A DNA stretch of 50,650 nt. Source: an uncultured Bacteroidales bacterium. Lineage in GTDB: Bacteria > Bacteroidota > Bacteroidia > Bacteroidales > Paludibacteraceae. The stretch covers positions 1 to 50,650 of the forward strand of contig CACYHE010000025.1 of assembly GCA_902774185.1 (NCBI GenBank), written 5' to 3'. Below, one piece after another: positions 41,612 through 50,606 of the stretch. How positions within the stretch are numbered: the stretch's first letter is position 1; each line of letters opens with the position of its first letter. A program made the translations under genes and the position numbers. The notes under the pieces are model-generated. The model saw only the letters and a program-made list of their open reading frames with translations. It had not been told where the DNA came from and searched no databases.

Positions 41612-42513
41612 TTTTAGACGGTAAAAAAATAGCAGCGGATATCCGGGCTGAGTTACGCGAGCAGATACGTTCTTTGGTCGCTAAGGGTCAACGCGCGCCT
41701 AAGTTGGCGGTGGTCATCGTGGGGCATAACCCTGCGTCGGAAACCTATGTAGCCAATAAGATGAAAGCTTGTGCGGAAGTGGGTATTGAATCCGAACGTA
41801 TCGCTTTCGAAGCAGACATCACAGAGCAGGAACTGTTGGCTGCGGTGCAGCGACTCAATAACGATCCGACTATTGACGGTTTCATCGTACAACTGCCCTT
41901 GCCGGAACATATCTCTGAGACTACCATCATGAGTGCCATCGACCGGCGCAAAGATGTCGATGGACTGACCCCGGAGAATGTAGGTCGTACTGTCCAAGGA
42001 CTTCCGTCCTTAGTCAGCGCAACACCCAAAGGAATACGCGAACTGCTGGCACGCTATGCCATTCAGACGGAAGGTAAACATGTGGTGGTTATCGGTCGTT
42101 CGAACATCGTAGGCAAACCCATCGCCATGCTGCTTATGCAGCGTCCGTATCTGTCTCTGCCCGGCATGAGTGCGGCTTCTTTAGGAGACGCTACCGTCAC
42201 TATCTGCCACTCGAAGACACAGGACCTCAAGTCCATTTGCCTTACGGCAGATATCATCATCGTAGCTGCAGGATGTCCGAAACTGCTGACAGCCGAAATG
42301 GTCAAAGAAGGGGCGGTGATTATTGATGTGGGCATTAATCGTATCGATGATTCGTCTGTGCCCAGAGGATATCGTCTCGTTGGTGATGTTGATTTCGAAA
42401 ACGTAGCACCAAAAGCGGCGTATATCACCCCCGTTCCCGGAGGCGTCGGACCCATGACGATCGTTTCTTTGTTACAAAATACTTTGCAAGCTTACAATGA
42501 ACATTCTCGATAA
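41608..42513 (+). CDS. folD: bifunctional methylene-THF dehydrogenase / methenyl-THF cyclohydrolase
   Basis: 301 aa. Interconverts 5,10-methylene-THF and 10-formyl-THF with NADP. Seen: [38 protein letters not shown] (catalytic Tyr and Lys), [42 protein letters not shown] and [21 protein letters not shown] stretch of about 12 residues ([13 protein letters not shown]) between [12 protein letters not shown] and [11 protein letters not shown] seems longer than usual. Overlaps the previous gene by ATGA and prfA by 17 nt. One-carbon metabolism also links to gcvT in the window. Confidence 0.96.
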   Translation: MILDGKKIAADIRAELREQIRSLVAKGQRAPKLAVVIVGHNPASETYVANKMKACAEVGIESERIAFEADITEQELLAAVQRLNNDPTIDGFIVQLPLPEHISETTIMSAIDRRKDVDGLTPENVGRTVQGLPSLVSATPKGIRELLARYAIQTEGKHVVVIGRSNIVGKPIAMLLMQRPYLSLPGMSAASLGDATVTICHSKTQDLKSICLTADIIIVAAGCPKLLTAEMVKEGAVIIDVGINRIDDSSVPRGYRLVGDVDFENVAPKAAYITPVPGGVGPMTIVSLLQNTLQAYNEHSR

Positions 42514-43597
42514 AATAGACGGATTAGAGGCAAAATTCCATGAGGTGAGTCTGTTGATTACAGACCCTTCGGTCATTGCCGACCAGGCGCGTTATGTCCG
42601 GCTTAATCGGGACTACCATGACTTGGAACGTGTGCTCGAATGTGCCCGTCGTTACAAGAAAGCCGTTACGGATCTTCAGGATGCCAAGGACCTCTTTTTC
42701 AATGAGTCCGATCCGGAGATGAAGGAGATGGCGAAAGCGGAGATCGATGAACTCGAACCGCAGATTCCTGCGCTCGAAGAAGAACTGAAACTGCAACTCC
42801 TTCCGCAAGACCCCGAAGACGGTAAGAATGTCGTTATGGAGATCCGTGGCGGAACAGGTGGTGACGAAGCGGCGATCTTTGCAGGAGACCTCTTCCGGAT
42901 GTACACCAAATATTTCGAGATCAAAGGATTCAAATATACCATCTCGTCTTTCACCGAAGGTGCTTCCGGCGGTTATAAGGAGATCATCTTCAATGTGACC
43001 GGACAGAACGTCTATGGTACCCTCAAATACGAATCCGGTGTGCATCGTGTGCAACGCGTACCCGTCACGGAGACCCAAGGACGTGTGCATACTTCTGCCG
43101 CTACGGTGGCAGTCTTACCCGAAGCCGATGAGTTTGAGGTGCATATCAACGAAGGGGAGATCAAATGGGAGACCTTCCGCTCCGGTGGAGCCGGTGGACA
43201 GAACGTCAATAAAGTGGAGTCGGGTGTACGCCTTCGTTATAACTGGAAGAATCCCAACACGGGCGAGGTGCAAGAGATACTCATCGAGTGTACCGAGACA
43301 CGGGACCAGCCGAAGAACAAAGAACGTGCCCTCTCTCGTCTGCGTACGCAGATTTACGACAAAGAGCATCAGAAATATATCGATGACATCGCTGCGCGTC
43401 GTAAGACGATGGTCTCCACCGGTGACCGCTCTGCGAAGATCCGCACCTATAACTATCCGCAGGGACGTATCACCGACCATCGTATCGGTTATACCGTTTA
43501 TAACCTAGCCGCCTTCATGGATGGCGATATCCAAGGCGTCATCGATGCCCTGCAAGTAGCCGAAAACGCCGAAAGACTTAAAGAGTCTGAACTGTAA
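42497..43597 (+). CDS. prfA: peptide chain release factor 1
   Basis: 366 aa. Recognises UAA and UAG and releases the peptide. The stop-codon tripeptide P-V-T is in [19 protein letters not shown] (RF1 type, not the SPF of RF2), and the catalytic GGQ is in [20 protein letters not shown]-terminal coiled coil about 60-105. Overlaps the folD 3' end by 17 nt. Confidence 0.97.
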   Translation: MNILDKIDGLEAKFHEVSLLITDPSVIADQARYVRLNRDYHDLERVLECARRYKKAVTDLQDAKDLFFNESDPEMKEMAKAEIDELEPQIPALEEELKLQLLPQDPEDGKNVVMEIRGGTGGDEAAIFAGDLFRMYTKYFEIKGFKYTISSFTEGASGGYKEIIFNVTGQNVYGTLKYESGVHRVQRVPVTETQGRVHTSAATVAVLPEADEFEVHINEGEIKWETFRSGGAGGQNVNKVESGVRLRYNWKNPNTGEVQEILIECTETRDQPKNKERALSRLRTQIYDKEHQKYIDDIAARRKTMVSTGDRSAKIRTYNYPQGRITDHRIGYTVYNLAAFMDGDIQGVIDALQVAENAERLKESEL

Positions 43598-43638
43598 ATC
43601 GTCAATCGTCCAATCGTCAATCGTCCAATCGTCAATCA
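43596..43638. repeat. short quasi-tandem repeat (CAATCGT type)
   Basis: Five to six units AATCGTC / CAATCGTC fill the gap between prfA and rsmE. The same motif is in frame in the GSCFA gene at 47071-47110. Confidence 0.7.
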
Positions 43639-43640
43639 AG

Positions 43641-44345
43641 ATGTATCTCTTTTATTGTCCTGATATAGAAAAGCAGCAGACTCTTTCCGAAGAGGAGAGT
43701 GCACATTGCGTGCGGGTGCTGCGGAACACAGCCGGCGATGAGATATTGATCACTGACGGACGTGGTATCACCTATACGGCGCGTATCACAAATCCGCATC
43801 CCAAACATTGTGATTTTGAGATCATTAGTAGCGAAAAACAGACGCCACACCATGCGTTCCATTTGCATATCGCCATCGCGCCAACCAAGAATATCGAGCG
43901 CCTCGAATGGGCTATCGAGAAATGTGTGGAGATAGGCGTTGACGAGATCACGCCCCTTTTATGCCATTTCTCCGAACGCAAACAATTACGTACCGATCGT
44001 CTGGAGAAGATCATCCTCTCTGCCGCCAAACAAAGTCTGACACCTTATCTGCCTGTCTTACATGAGCTCACACCTTATGATGAGTTTATCAAAGGTCAAC
44101 GTCAAAGCCAGGGTCAGAAATTCATTGCGCATTGTTACAAAGAGGATAAACGGGTGCTCAAGAACGAGATAGAGCGGGGTAGAGATGTATTGGTCCTCAT
44201 CGGACCTGAAGGGGATTTTAGTGAACAAGAAGTGGCAGACGCCCTTTCAATCGGTTTCATTCCCGTCAGTTTAGGAAACAGCCGGCTCCGTACCGAAACA
44301 GCCGGTGTCGTTGCTTGTCACACGGCCATACTCATGAATGAATAG
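43641..44345 (+). CDS. rsmE: 16S rRNA (uracil-1498-N3)-methyltransferase
   Basis: 234 aa SPOUT methyltransferase. N-terminal PUA-like part (HCVRVLRNTAGDEILITDGR) and C-terminal knot with ERLEWAIEKCVEIGVDEITP, LLCHFSERKQLR, AAKQSLTPYLPVLHEL, VLIGPEGDFSEQEV and SLGNSRLRTETAGVVA. GQRQSQGQ near residue 155 (GTCAACGTCAAAGCC) may be another small repeat insertion. The stop region overlaps the next start (ATGAATAG). Confidence 0.95.
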   Translation: MYLFYCPDIEKQQTLSEEESAHCVRVLRNTAGDEILITDGRGITYTARITNPHPKHCDFEIISSEKQTPHHAFHLHIAIAPTKNIERLEWAIEKCVEIGVDEITPLLCHFSERKQLRTDRLEKIILSAAKQSLTPYLPVLHELTPYDEFIKGQRQSQGQKFIAHCYKEDKRVLKNEIERGRDVLVLIGPEGDFSEQEVADALSIGFIPVSLGNSRLRTETAGVVACHTAILMNE

Positions 44346-44910
44346 TGACGCCGAAATAGTACTTTGGATCAATAGTCATGGTAACGCATGGCTCGATGCG
44401 GCGATGTGGACCATCAGCAGACCTTCTACTTGGTTTCCATTGTACGCCTTGTTGCTCCTGTTGCTTGCATACCGCTATCGAAATTGGAAGACGATGCTTT
44501 GGATTCTCATCGGTTTCGGTATTGCAGTCGGACTGAGTGACTTCACCTGCAGCGGTATTCTCAAACCCTTGGTAGCTCGATTGCGTCCTACTCATGAACC
44601 CGCCATTGATCCTATCCGCCTTATCCACGGTTACATCGGAGGATTATACGGTTTCTGTAGTTCGCATGCCGCCAACTCGATGGCGATCGCTCTGCTTTTC
44701 AGTCTCTTGTACAAAAATAAAACAGCCACCGTTTGTCTGATGACCTGGGTGGTTGTAGTATGCTATAGTCGAATGTATCTCGGAGCACATTATCCGACCG
44801 ATATCATGGTTGGTCTGTTGATTGGAGCTCTGTGGGCGCTGGGGACGTGGCTGGCATTAAAGCGTTGGTGCCACGTGGACGGCGAGGCTGCTCGGCCGGG
44901 TGGTTCATAA
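44338..44910 (+). CDS. PAP2-family membrane phosphatase
   Basis: 190 aa with about five membrane helices. Three PAP2 motifs: KPLVARLRPTHEP, SSHAANSMAIA (PSGH-like) and SRMYLGAHYPTDIMVG. Such enzymes hydrolyse undecaprenyl pyrophosphate or phosphatidyl substrates at the outer face of the inner membrane. Overlaps rsmE by 8 nt. Its last 35 codons overlap the opposite-strand gene at 44804. Confidence 0.9.
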   Translation: MNSDAEIVLWINSHGNAWLDAAMWTISRPSTWFPLYALLLLLLAYRYRNWKTMLWILIGFGIAVGLSDFTCSGILKPLVARLRPTHEPAIDPIRLIHGYIGGLYGFCSSHAANSMAIALLFSLLYKNKTATVCLMTWVVVVCYSRMYLGAHYPTDIMVGLLIGALWALGTWLALKRWCHVDGEAARPGGS

Positions 44911-45208
44911 AACGCTCGAACTCCTCCTCCGTCAGTAAGAGCTTTAACTCATTATGAATGGCTTGCATGCGCTCCATATTCTCAGCACGGGTCAAACCCT
45001 TCTGACGAATCACGGCATACTTGAGATGCATACGATAAATCGTATCAATACGAACGGAATCGCGAATACCTAATTCACGAACCAAACGAGTAGTCTGACG
45101 CAAAGCCTCCTCCTCCGGAGTACGTTGAGGACGATCGGAAGGCTCTTGAGCCCAAACGGCTCCGCCTATAAAAAGAACGCAAAGAATAGCGAATAAACGT
45201 GTTTTCAT
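44804..45208 (-). CDS. small secreted hypothetical protein, Spy/LTXXQ-like
   Basis: 134 aa from MKTRLFAILCVLFIGGAVWA with signal peptide cut near WAQ. The mature part is helical and charged: RTPEEEALRQTTRLVRELGI, YRMHLKYAVIRQKG, RMQAIHNELKLLLTEEEFER, a pattern like the periplasmic Spy/CpxP LTxxQ proteins. Pro-rich C-terminus (MPATSPAPTELQSTDQP). It overlaps the PAP2 gene tail by 107 nt on the opposite strand and is divergent from the permease gene (23 nt between starts). Confidence 0.75.
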   Translation of the reverse strand: MKTRLFAILCVLFIGGAVWAQEPSDRPQRTPEEEALRQTTRLVRELGIRDSVRIDTIYRMHLKYAVIRQKGLTRAENMERMQAIHNELKLLLTEEEFERFMNHPAEQPRRPRGTNALMPATSPAPTELQSTDQP

Positions 45209-45231
45209 ACACGAATAACATAACAAAAATC

Positions 45232-46461
45232 ATGCCAAATAATGCTTTTAAAATAGCATCCAAAATTTATTTTTCGCAGAAAGGGGAACATCGTTCTTCA
45301 CGCCCTGCCGTGCGGGTGGCATTGGCGGGTATGATCGTAGGCGTGGCGGTCATGATTCTTACCGTTTGTATCGTGGTCGGATTCAAACAGACCATCACCG
45401 ATAAAGTGGCGGGATTTGGAGCACATATACAAGTCGTTTCCTTTGATAATAACAATACCTACGACCTGCATCCGATTACCGTTTCGGATAGTCTGCTTAA
45501 CCAACTGGCGAGTTATAACCACGTCGTTTCGGCTGCACCTTTCATCACAAAACCCGGTATGATTAAGACCGATTCAGCCTTTCAGGGAATCGTACTCAAA
45601 GGAACGGACTATTGGACCTTCTTTGCGCAAAACATTGTGGAAGGTGTCATCCCTTCTCAACCGCAAGAGGTACTCCTCTCCCGCATGACAGCGAATCGGC
45701 TACAACTGCATCTCAATGATGACATCCTTTGTTATTTTGTGGATGATACCGATGTGCGGGCAAGACGTTTTACCATCGTCGGACTATACGACACCGGTTT
45801 TGCACAAGCTGATGAACTATTCGTATTATCGCCGCTTGAAACGGCGCGAAGACTGCAACAATGGGAACACAATACCTATTCGGGGGTAGAGATTCTGATT
45901 GATGACATTGCGAAACTGGAAGACGTGGCAGATGAGATTTATTTTGCTACTGTCAATCATTTGGATGAACATGGCTATAATACCTACTATGTCCAGACGC
46001 TCGTGCAACTCAATCCGGCTATCTTTGGCTGGCTTGAACTACTGGATATGAACGTCATCGTCATCATCATTCTCATGCAGCTGGTAGCCGGATTTAACAT
46101 CGTCTCCGGACTGATCATCCTCATCTTGGACGGCGTACAACTGATCGGAACACTCAAAGCACTCGGTGCCGATAACCGCTTCGTACGACGTATCTTCTTG
46201 ACACAAGCCGCTATGCTGATCGGCAAAGGTGTCCTGTGGGGAAATATCATCGGACTCGGTATCGCTGCAATGCAGTATTTCGGACATCTCATCCCGCTTG
46301 AAGCTACCACCTATTATGTCGATACCGTACCGGTCTCTTTTGCATGGTCATGGCTCATCGTACTTAACGTACTTACTATCGGTATCTCGTTACTCATCCT
46401 GCTGTTACCATCCATGATCATCAGTAAAATAAGTCCGGCAAAAGTAATGCATTTTGAGTAA
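45232..46461 (+). CDS. ABC transporter permease, FtsX/LolC-LolE family
   Basis: 409 aa from MPNNAFKIASKIYFSQKGEH (45232). Membrane helix at about 28-50 (VALAGMIVGVAVMILTVCIV), a large extracytoplasmic domain of about 220 residues, then three helices at the C-terminus (MNVIVIIILMQLVAGFNIVS; FLTQAAMLIGKGVLWGNIIG; LIVLNVLTIGISLLILLLPS). This matches the lipoprotein-releasing LolC/E layout. The ATPase partner is not in the window. Overlaps the GSCFA start by 8 nt. Confidence 0.88.
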   Translation: MPNNAFKIASKIYFSQKGEHRSSRPAVRVALAGMIVGVAVMILTVCIVVGFKQTITDKVAGFGAHIQVVSFDNNNTYDLHPITVSDSLLNQLASYNHVVSAAPFITKPGMIKTDSAFQGIVLKGTDYWTFFAQNIVEGVIPSQPQEVLLSRMTANRLQLHLNDDILCYFVDDTDVRARRFTIVGLYDTGFAQADELFVLSPLETARRLQQWEHNTYSGVEILIDDIAKLEDVADEIYFATVNHLDEHGYNTYYVQTLVQLNPAIFGWLELLDMNVIVIIILMQLVAGFNIVSGLIILILDGVQLIGTLKALGADNRFVRRIFLTQAAMLIGKGVLWGNIIGLGIAAMQYFGHLIPLEATTYYVDTVPVSFAWSWLIVLNVLTIGISLLILLLPSMIISKISPAKVMHFE

Positions 46462-47311
46462 TATGAAACTGCAAACGATAGTGGACATACCGGCATCGCC
46501 CTGGAAAATAGGGTATGAGGATAAAATCCTCATGATCGGTTCGTGTTTCTCGGATGAGATAGGCGAACAAATGCAGCAACGATACCTGAATGTCACCTGT
46601 AATCCCTTCGGTACGCTCTATAACCCGCTTTCCATCGCACAGGCATTGGCCATTACGGATGTGCCTGAACTCATCGAACAAGAAGGATTATGGCATGCCA
46701 TGAGTCATCACGGTTCATTTTCTCGGGCAGATAAAAACGAGGCTGAAGTCGTGATACGGACGTCCATTGAGACGATGCAGAAGGCATTAAACGAAGCGAC
46801 TGTCATCATCGTTACCTTTGGTACGGCGTGGGTCTATGAGAAAGATGGGGAGATCGTCGGAAATTGTCATAAGTTACCGGAATCGTGCTTTACGCGTCGT
46901 CGTCTTTCGGTCGATGAGATCGTTTCAGCTTGGCAACCCATTATTGCTCGTTATCCCGATAAACATTGGCTTTTCACCGTCTCACCGATTCGCCATATTC
47001 GCGATGGTCTCCATGAGAACCAACTCTCCAAAGCCACATTGCTGCAAGCAATCGATCAATTGATTAAATCGAACAATCAATCGTCCAATCGTCAATCGTC
47101 CAATCGTCAATATTTCGAGGCACTCGAAATTATGCTTGATGAGTTGCGTGACTATCGTTTTTATGCGGATGATCTCGTGCACCCATCTTCGCTTGCCGTC
47201 AATTATATCTGGGAGCGTTTCGTGGATACCTTCTGTACGCCGCAAACAAAAAATGAACTCGTGCTCCAACATAAGCGTTGGAAACACGAGCATCATCTTC
47301 CTTTACACTAA
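46454..47311 (+). CDS. GSCFA-domain protein
   Basis: 285 aa. Family signature GSCFSDEIGEQM near residue 33, then CNPFGTLYNPLSI, VTFGTAWVYE, FTRRRLSVDEIVSAW, FTVSPIRHIRDGLHENQLSK and YRFYADDLVHPSSLAVNYIW. GSCFA proteins resemble SGNH-type hydrolases (Ser in GSCF, Asp/His in the C-terminal block); substrate unknown, possibly polysaccharide acetyl groups. Residues about 206-219 ([13 protein letters not shown]) come from a CAATCGTCCAATCGTC repeat and look inserted. Start could be 46454 or 46463. Confidence 0.88.
   Translation: MSNMKLQTIVDIPASPWKIGYEDKILMIGSCFSDEIGEQMQQRYLNVTCNPFGTLYNPLSIAQALAITDVPELIEQEGLWHAMSHHGSFSRADKNEAEVVIRTSIETMQKALNEATVIIVTFGTAWVYEKDGEIVGNCHKLPESCFTRRRLSVDEIVSAWQPIIARYPDKHWLFTVSPIRHIRDGLHENQLSKATLLQAIDQLIKSNNQSSNRQSSNRQYFEALEIMLDELRDYRFYADDLVHPSSLAVNYIWERFVDTFCTPQTKNELVLQHKRWKHEHHLPLH
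47071..47110. repeat. in-frame short-repeat insertion in the GSCFA gene
   Basis: CAATCGTC/CAATCGTCAATCGTC units; nearly identical to the intergenic copy at 43596-43638. Confidence 0.75.
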
Positions 47312-47346
47312 TTCGTTAACTCTTTAATTCGTTAATTCTTTAACGC
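47311..47346. repeat. short quasi-tandem repeat (TTAATTCG type) between GSCFA and valS
   Basis: AATTCGTTAA, CTCTTTAATTCG, TTAATTC units fill the gap between the two convergent genes and run into the valS 3' end. Confidence 0.6.
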
Positions 47347-49956
47347 TTTTATAGCCTCTTCGAGGGCAGCGATACGGGTTTCCGCATCCGCTTTTTTCTT
47401 CTGCTCCAACGCTACGATCTCCGGTTTCGCATTCTGTACGAAACGCTCGTTGCTAAGTTTAGCCATCACACCCTTTAAGAATCCTTGTTGGTGAGCCAAA
47501 TCAGCCTCTAACTTCTTGAGCTCTTCTTCCACGTTGATGAACGCGTCCATCGGAATCGCGAACTCAGTGGTTCCGACAATGAACTTAGAAGCGTTTCCGC
47601 TTACTTCTCCGTTAACCGCTACTTCAACATTCGCGAGTTTGTCCACAAGGGCATTAAGCGTAATCGGTGAGATGAGTGTCAGGCGCTCTTTCTGCGGGAT
47701 ATTCTTCGATGCACGCACATTACGTACACCGGCAATAATAAGTTTGAGGTCTTCGACTTCATCGAGTATTTCACCATTAAGCATAGCGTCACCATTTGCA
47801 TCATTGAGCGCAGCGACCATTATAGACTCTCCCTCTTTGCGCTCGTAGAGGTTCTGCCAAAGTTCCTCAGTGATGAACGGCATGAATGGATGCAGTACGC
47901 GGAGCAGACGGTCGAAGAATGCGAGTGTAACTTCGTATGTCGCCTTGTCAATAGGCTGTTGATAAGCGGGTTTGATCATCTCCAGATACCATCCGCTGAA
48001 CTCATCGCAGTACAGTTTGAAAATCGCCATCAAGGCTTCGCTTAGACGATATTTGCTGAACAGATCCGCTATCTCGGCTTCGGTCTCTGCTAACTTGGCA
48101 TCGAACCATTGAATGGCGTATTTCGAGGTCTCCGGTTGAGCGATTTCCGCTACTTCAAGACCCTTCACCATACGGAAGCAGTTCCAGATCTTATTGCAGA
48201 AGTTACGTCCTTGCTCGCAAAGCGAATCATCATACAGAATATCGTTGCCGGCCGGAGCACTCAGTAAGATACCCATACGCACACCGTCGGCACCGAAACG
48301 CTCAATCAGATCCAACGGGTCAGGACTGTTACCCAGCGACTTAGACATCTTACGACCGAGTTTGTCACGCACGATACCGGTGAAATAGACATGCTTGAAC
48401 GGCATCTTTCCTACGTATTCGTAACCTGCCATGATCATACGGGCTACCCAGAAGAAGATGATATCCGGACCCGTTACAAGGTCTGCAGTGGGGTAGTAAT
48501 AGTTGATCTCTTTATTGTCCGGATGCTCGATACCGTCGAATAAGGAGATAGGCCATAACCAACTGCTGAACCAGGTGTCCAAAGCGCCTTCGTCTTGTAC
48601 ATAGTTACCTTCCGGCGCGCTCTCGCTTACGATGATCTTATCGTCCGGATAGTTCTCCAGACCCGTTTCTGCCAACAAATCGGCATCATAATACGCCGGG
48701 ATACGGTGTCCCCACCATAACTGACGACTGATACACCAATCTTTGATGTTCTCTAACCAGTTACGATACGTGTTCTTGTATTTGGTCGGGTAAAAGACGA
48801 TCTCATCGTTCATTACCGGCGGCAAAGCAATATCTGCAAAATGTTGCATCTTAACGAACCATTGCAGACTCAAACGAGGCTCGATAGGCACGTTCGTACG
48901 CTCACTATAACCCACCTTATTATCATAGTCTTCGATCTTCTCAACCAAACCTGCCGCTTGCAAATCCTCCACAATCTGCTTACGGCAGTCAAAACGATCC
49001 ATACCGTGGTATTTGCGTACATTAGCCTGTAACTCTTCCTCCACCGTGTCTATGTTCAGATGAGCGTCCGGTGTGAAGATATCAATCGTCTTCAGGTTGT
49101 ATTTCTGACCCAACGCGTAGTCGTTCACGTCATGCGCAGGGGTCACTTTCAGACAGCCCGTACCAAAACCAATCTCTACGTACCGATCCTCGATGATCGG
49201 AATCACACGACCTACACCCGGTACGATCACATGCTTACCCTTCAACCACTGGTTCTTCTCTTCTTTAGGGTTGATACATACGGCGATATCGCCGAAGATG
49301 GTCTCCGGACGAGTGGTCGCTACGACTGCATATTTCGTCGGGTCTTCGGCTACGCGGTAACGCAGATAGTAGAACTTATTATGTTCATCGTGGTAAATAA
49401 CCTCCTCGTCACTCAAAGCTGTTTGACGTTCCGGGTCCCAGTTAACCATTCGTAATCCTCTGTAGATGAGACCTTTCTTGTATAAGTCGCAGAAAACTTT
49501 AATCACGGCTTTACTGCGTGTCTCGTCCATCGTGAATGCAGTACGGTCCCAGTCGCAGGAACAGCCTAACTTGCGTAATTGCTTCAAGATGATACCTCCG
49601 TGTTCGTCCGTCCATGCCCATGCATGCTTCAAAAACTCTTCACGCGTCAAGTCACTCTTGTTGATTCCTTGCTCCTTAAGACGCTTGATCACCTTCGCCT
49701 CGGTCGCAATAGACGCATGGTCCGTACCCGGTACCCAACATGCATTCTTACCTTCCAAACGAGCACGACGAACCAGAATGTCCTGAATAGTCTCGTTCAA
49801 TACGTGACCCATATGTAATACTCCCGTCACATTAGGAGGCGGAATTACAATGGTAAAAGGTGCACGACCATCCGGTTCGCTGTGGAAAAGCCCGTTGTCC
49901 AACCAGTACTGGTACCAACGTGCTTCAATGTCTGTAGGATTGTACTTCGATTCCAT
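47332..49956 (-). CDS. valS: valyl-tRNA synthetase
   Basis: 874 aa from [20 protein letters not shown] (49956). Charges tRNA-Val. Class I signatures: HIGH in [15 protein letters not shown] and KMSKS in [19 protein letters not shown]; editing domain with [15 protein letters not shown]-terminal coiled-coil arm ([20 protein letters not shown] ... [16 protein letters not shown]). Residues about 715-729 ([13 protein letters not shown]) are a repeat-coded insert in the anticodon-binding region. Confidence 0.97.
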   Translation of the reverse strand: MESKYNPTDIEARWYQYWLDNGLFHSEPDGRAPFTIVIPPPNVTGVLHMGHVLNETIQDILVRRARLEGKNACWVPGTDHASIATEAKVIKRLKEQGINKSDLTREEFLKHAWAWTDEHGGIILKQLRKLGCSCDWDRTAFTMDETRSKAVIKVFCDLYKKGLIYRGLRMVNWDPERQTALSDEEVIYHDEHNKFYYLRYRVAEDPTKYAVVATTRPETIFGDIAVCINPKEEKNQWLKGKHVIVPGVGRVIPIIEDRYVEIGFGTGCLKVTPAHDVNDYALGQKYNLKTIDIFTPDAHLNIDTVEEELQANVRKYHGMDRFDCRKQIVEDLQAAGLVEKIEDYDNKVGYSERTNVPIEPRLSLQWFVKMQHFADIALPPVMNDEIVFYPTKYKNTYRNWLENIKDWCISRQLWWGHRIPAYYDADLLAETGLENYPDDKIIVSESAPEGNYVQDEGALDTWFSSWLWPISLFDGIEHPDNKEINYYYPTADLVTGPDIIFFWVARMIMAGYEYVGKMPFKHVYFTGIVRDKLGRKMSKSLGNSPDPLDLIERFGADGVRMGILLSAPAGNDILYDDSLCEQGRNFCNKIWNCFRMVKGLEVAEIAQPETSKYAIQWFDAKLAETEAEIADLFSKYRLSEALMAIFKLYCDEFSGWYLEMIKPAYQQPIDKATYEVTLAFFDRLLRVLHPFMPFITEELWQNLYERKEGESIMVAALNDANGDAMLNGEILDEVEDLKLIIAGVRNVRASKNIPQKERLTLISPITLNALVDKLANVEVAVNGEVSGNASKFIVGTTEFAIPMDAFINVEEELKKLEADLAHQQGFLKGVMAKLSNERFVQNAKPEIVALEQKKKADAETRIAALEEAIKALKN
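47770..47810. repeat. in-frame Asn/Gly repeat in valS
   Basis: Minus strand GCTCAATGATGC, AAATGGTGACGC, GCTTAATGGTGAAA; same modules as 30558-30607 and 36866-36915. Confidence 0.6.
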
Positions 49957-49986
49957 ATATTGTCTGTTATTTTTCAAAAAAGCGTG

Positions 49987-50018
49987 CAAATTTACTACAA
50001 ATTATTCAAATGTGCAAG
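49987..50018 (-). promoter_or_regulatory. sigma-ABfr promoter of valS
   Basis: Minus strand CTTG (50018-50015), 20 nt, TAAATTTG (49994-49987), 31 nt before the chosen start. Confidence 0.75.
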
Positions 50019-50082
50019 ATTTAGCCATAAAAAAAATCAAAAATGCTTGCATAATTTGCGTTTTATGGTTAAAGATTGTAGA

Positions 50083-50148
50083 TTGCACGATAGTGCGAAC
50101 GTAAATTAGGGGGAGACCCTGCGATTTAGTAGGGAGGACCGAATTTAC
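50083..50148. other. structured element upstream of the rRNA operon
   Basis: Two adjoining hairpins: TTGCAC-gata-GTGCGA (about 50083-50098) and a longer stem GTAAATT (50101-50107) with AATTTAC (50142-50148), extended by GG/CC and an inner CCCT/AGGG. The 16 nt just after are alternating purine-pyrimidine (ACGCGCGCACGCG). No gene lies between 49957 and 50606. Confidence 0.45.
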
Positions 50149-50341
50149 TATATTTATACGCGCGCACGCGATCCTATTATATATAAATATAAAACGCTTG
50201 TTTCCTTTACGTAGAAGACCGACAAACCCGCAAAAATATGTCTTGAAGCAAAAAATCCTAAAAATCGCCAAAAATGCCACACTTGATTTTCAGGCACTTA
50301 CAAAGAAAATGCATTTTTTATGCAATTTTTTTTCAAAAATA

Positions 50342-50373
50342 TTTGGTCAGTTCAAAAATTTGTTGTACCTTTG
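50342..50373 (+). promoter_or_regulatory. rRNA operon promoter (sigma-ABfr)
   Basis: TTTG at 50342-50345, exactly 20 nt, TACCTTTG at 50366-50373, with an AT-rich stretch upstream. About 230 nt of leader follow before 16S, including ATCTTTGAAAAGAT. Confidence 0.82.
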
Positions 50374-50507
50374 CATCCGCTTTCGCTCAAAAATGGGGCA
50401 CGCCCCAAAAGAGCACAAGCAATGATCTTTGAAAAGATGTCTATTCATAACAAGATTGTAGTACAAGAACTGATTTGAATCTTGACGATTGGACTTGCGA
50501 GGTTTCC

Positions 50508-50538
50508 TTTCAATTTTCAATTTTCAATTTTCAATTAA
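50508..50538. repeat. short quasi-tandem repeat in the rRNA leader (TTTTCAA type)
   Basis: Four copies of TTTTCAA / TTTCAATT inside the transcribed leader of the rRNA operon. Confidence 0.7.
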
Positions 50539-50606
50539 ATTTAGGTTCCCGAAAAATTCTACACTTGATAAATCGATTATTCTGAGCTATCTTATAAATT
50601 TCTTTT

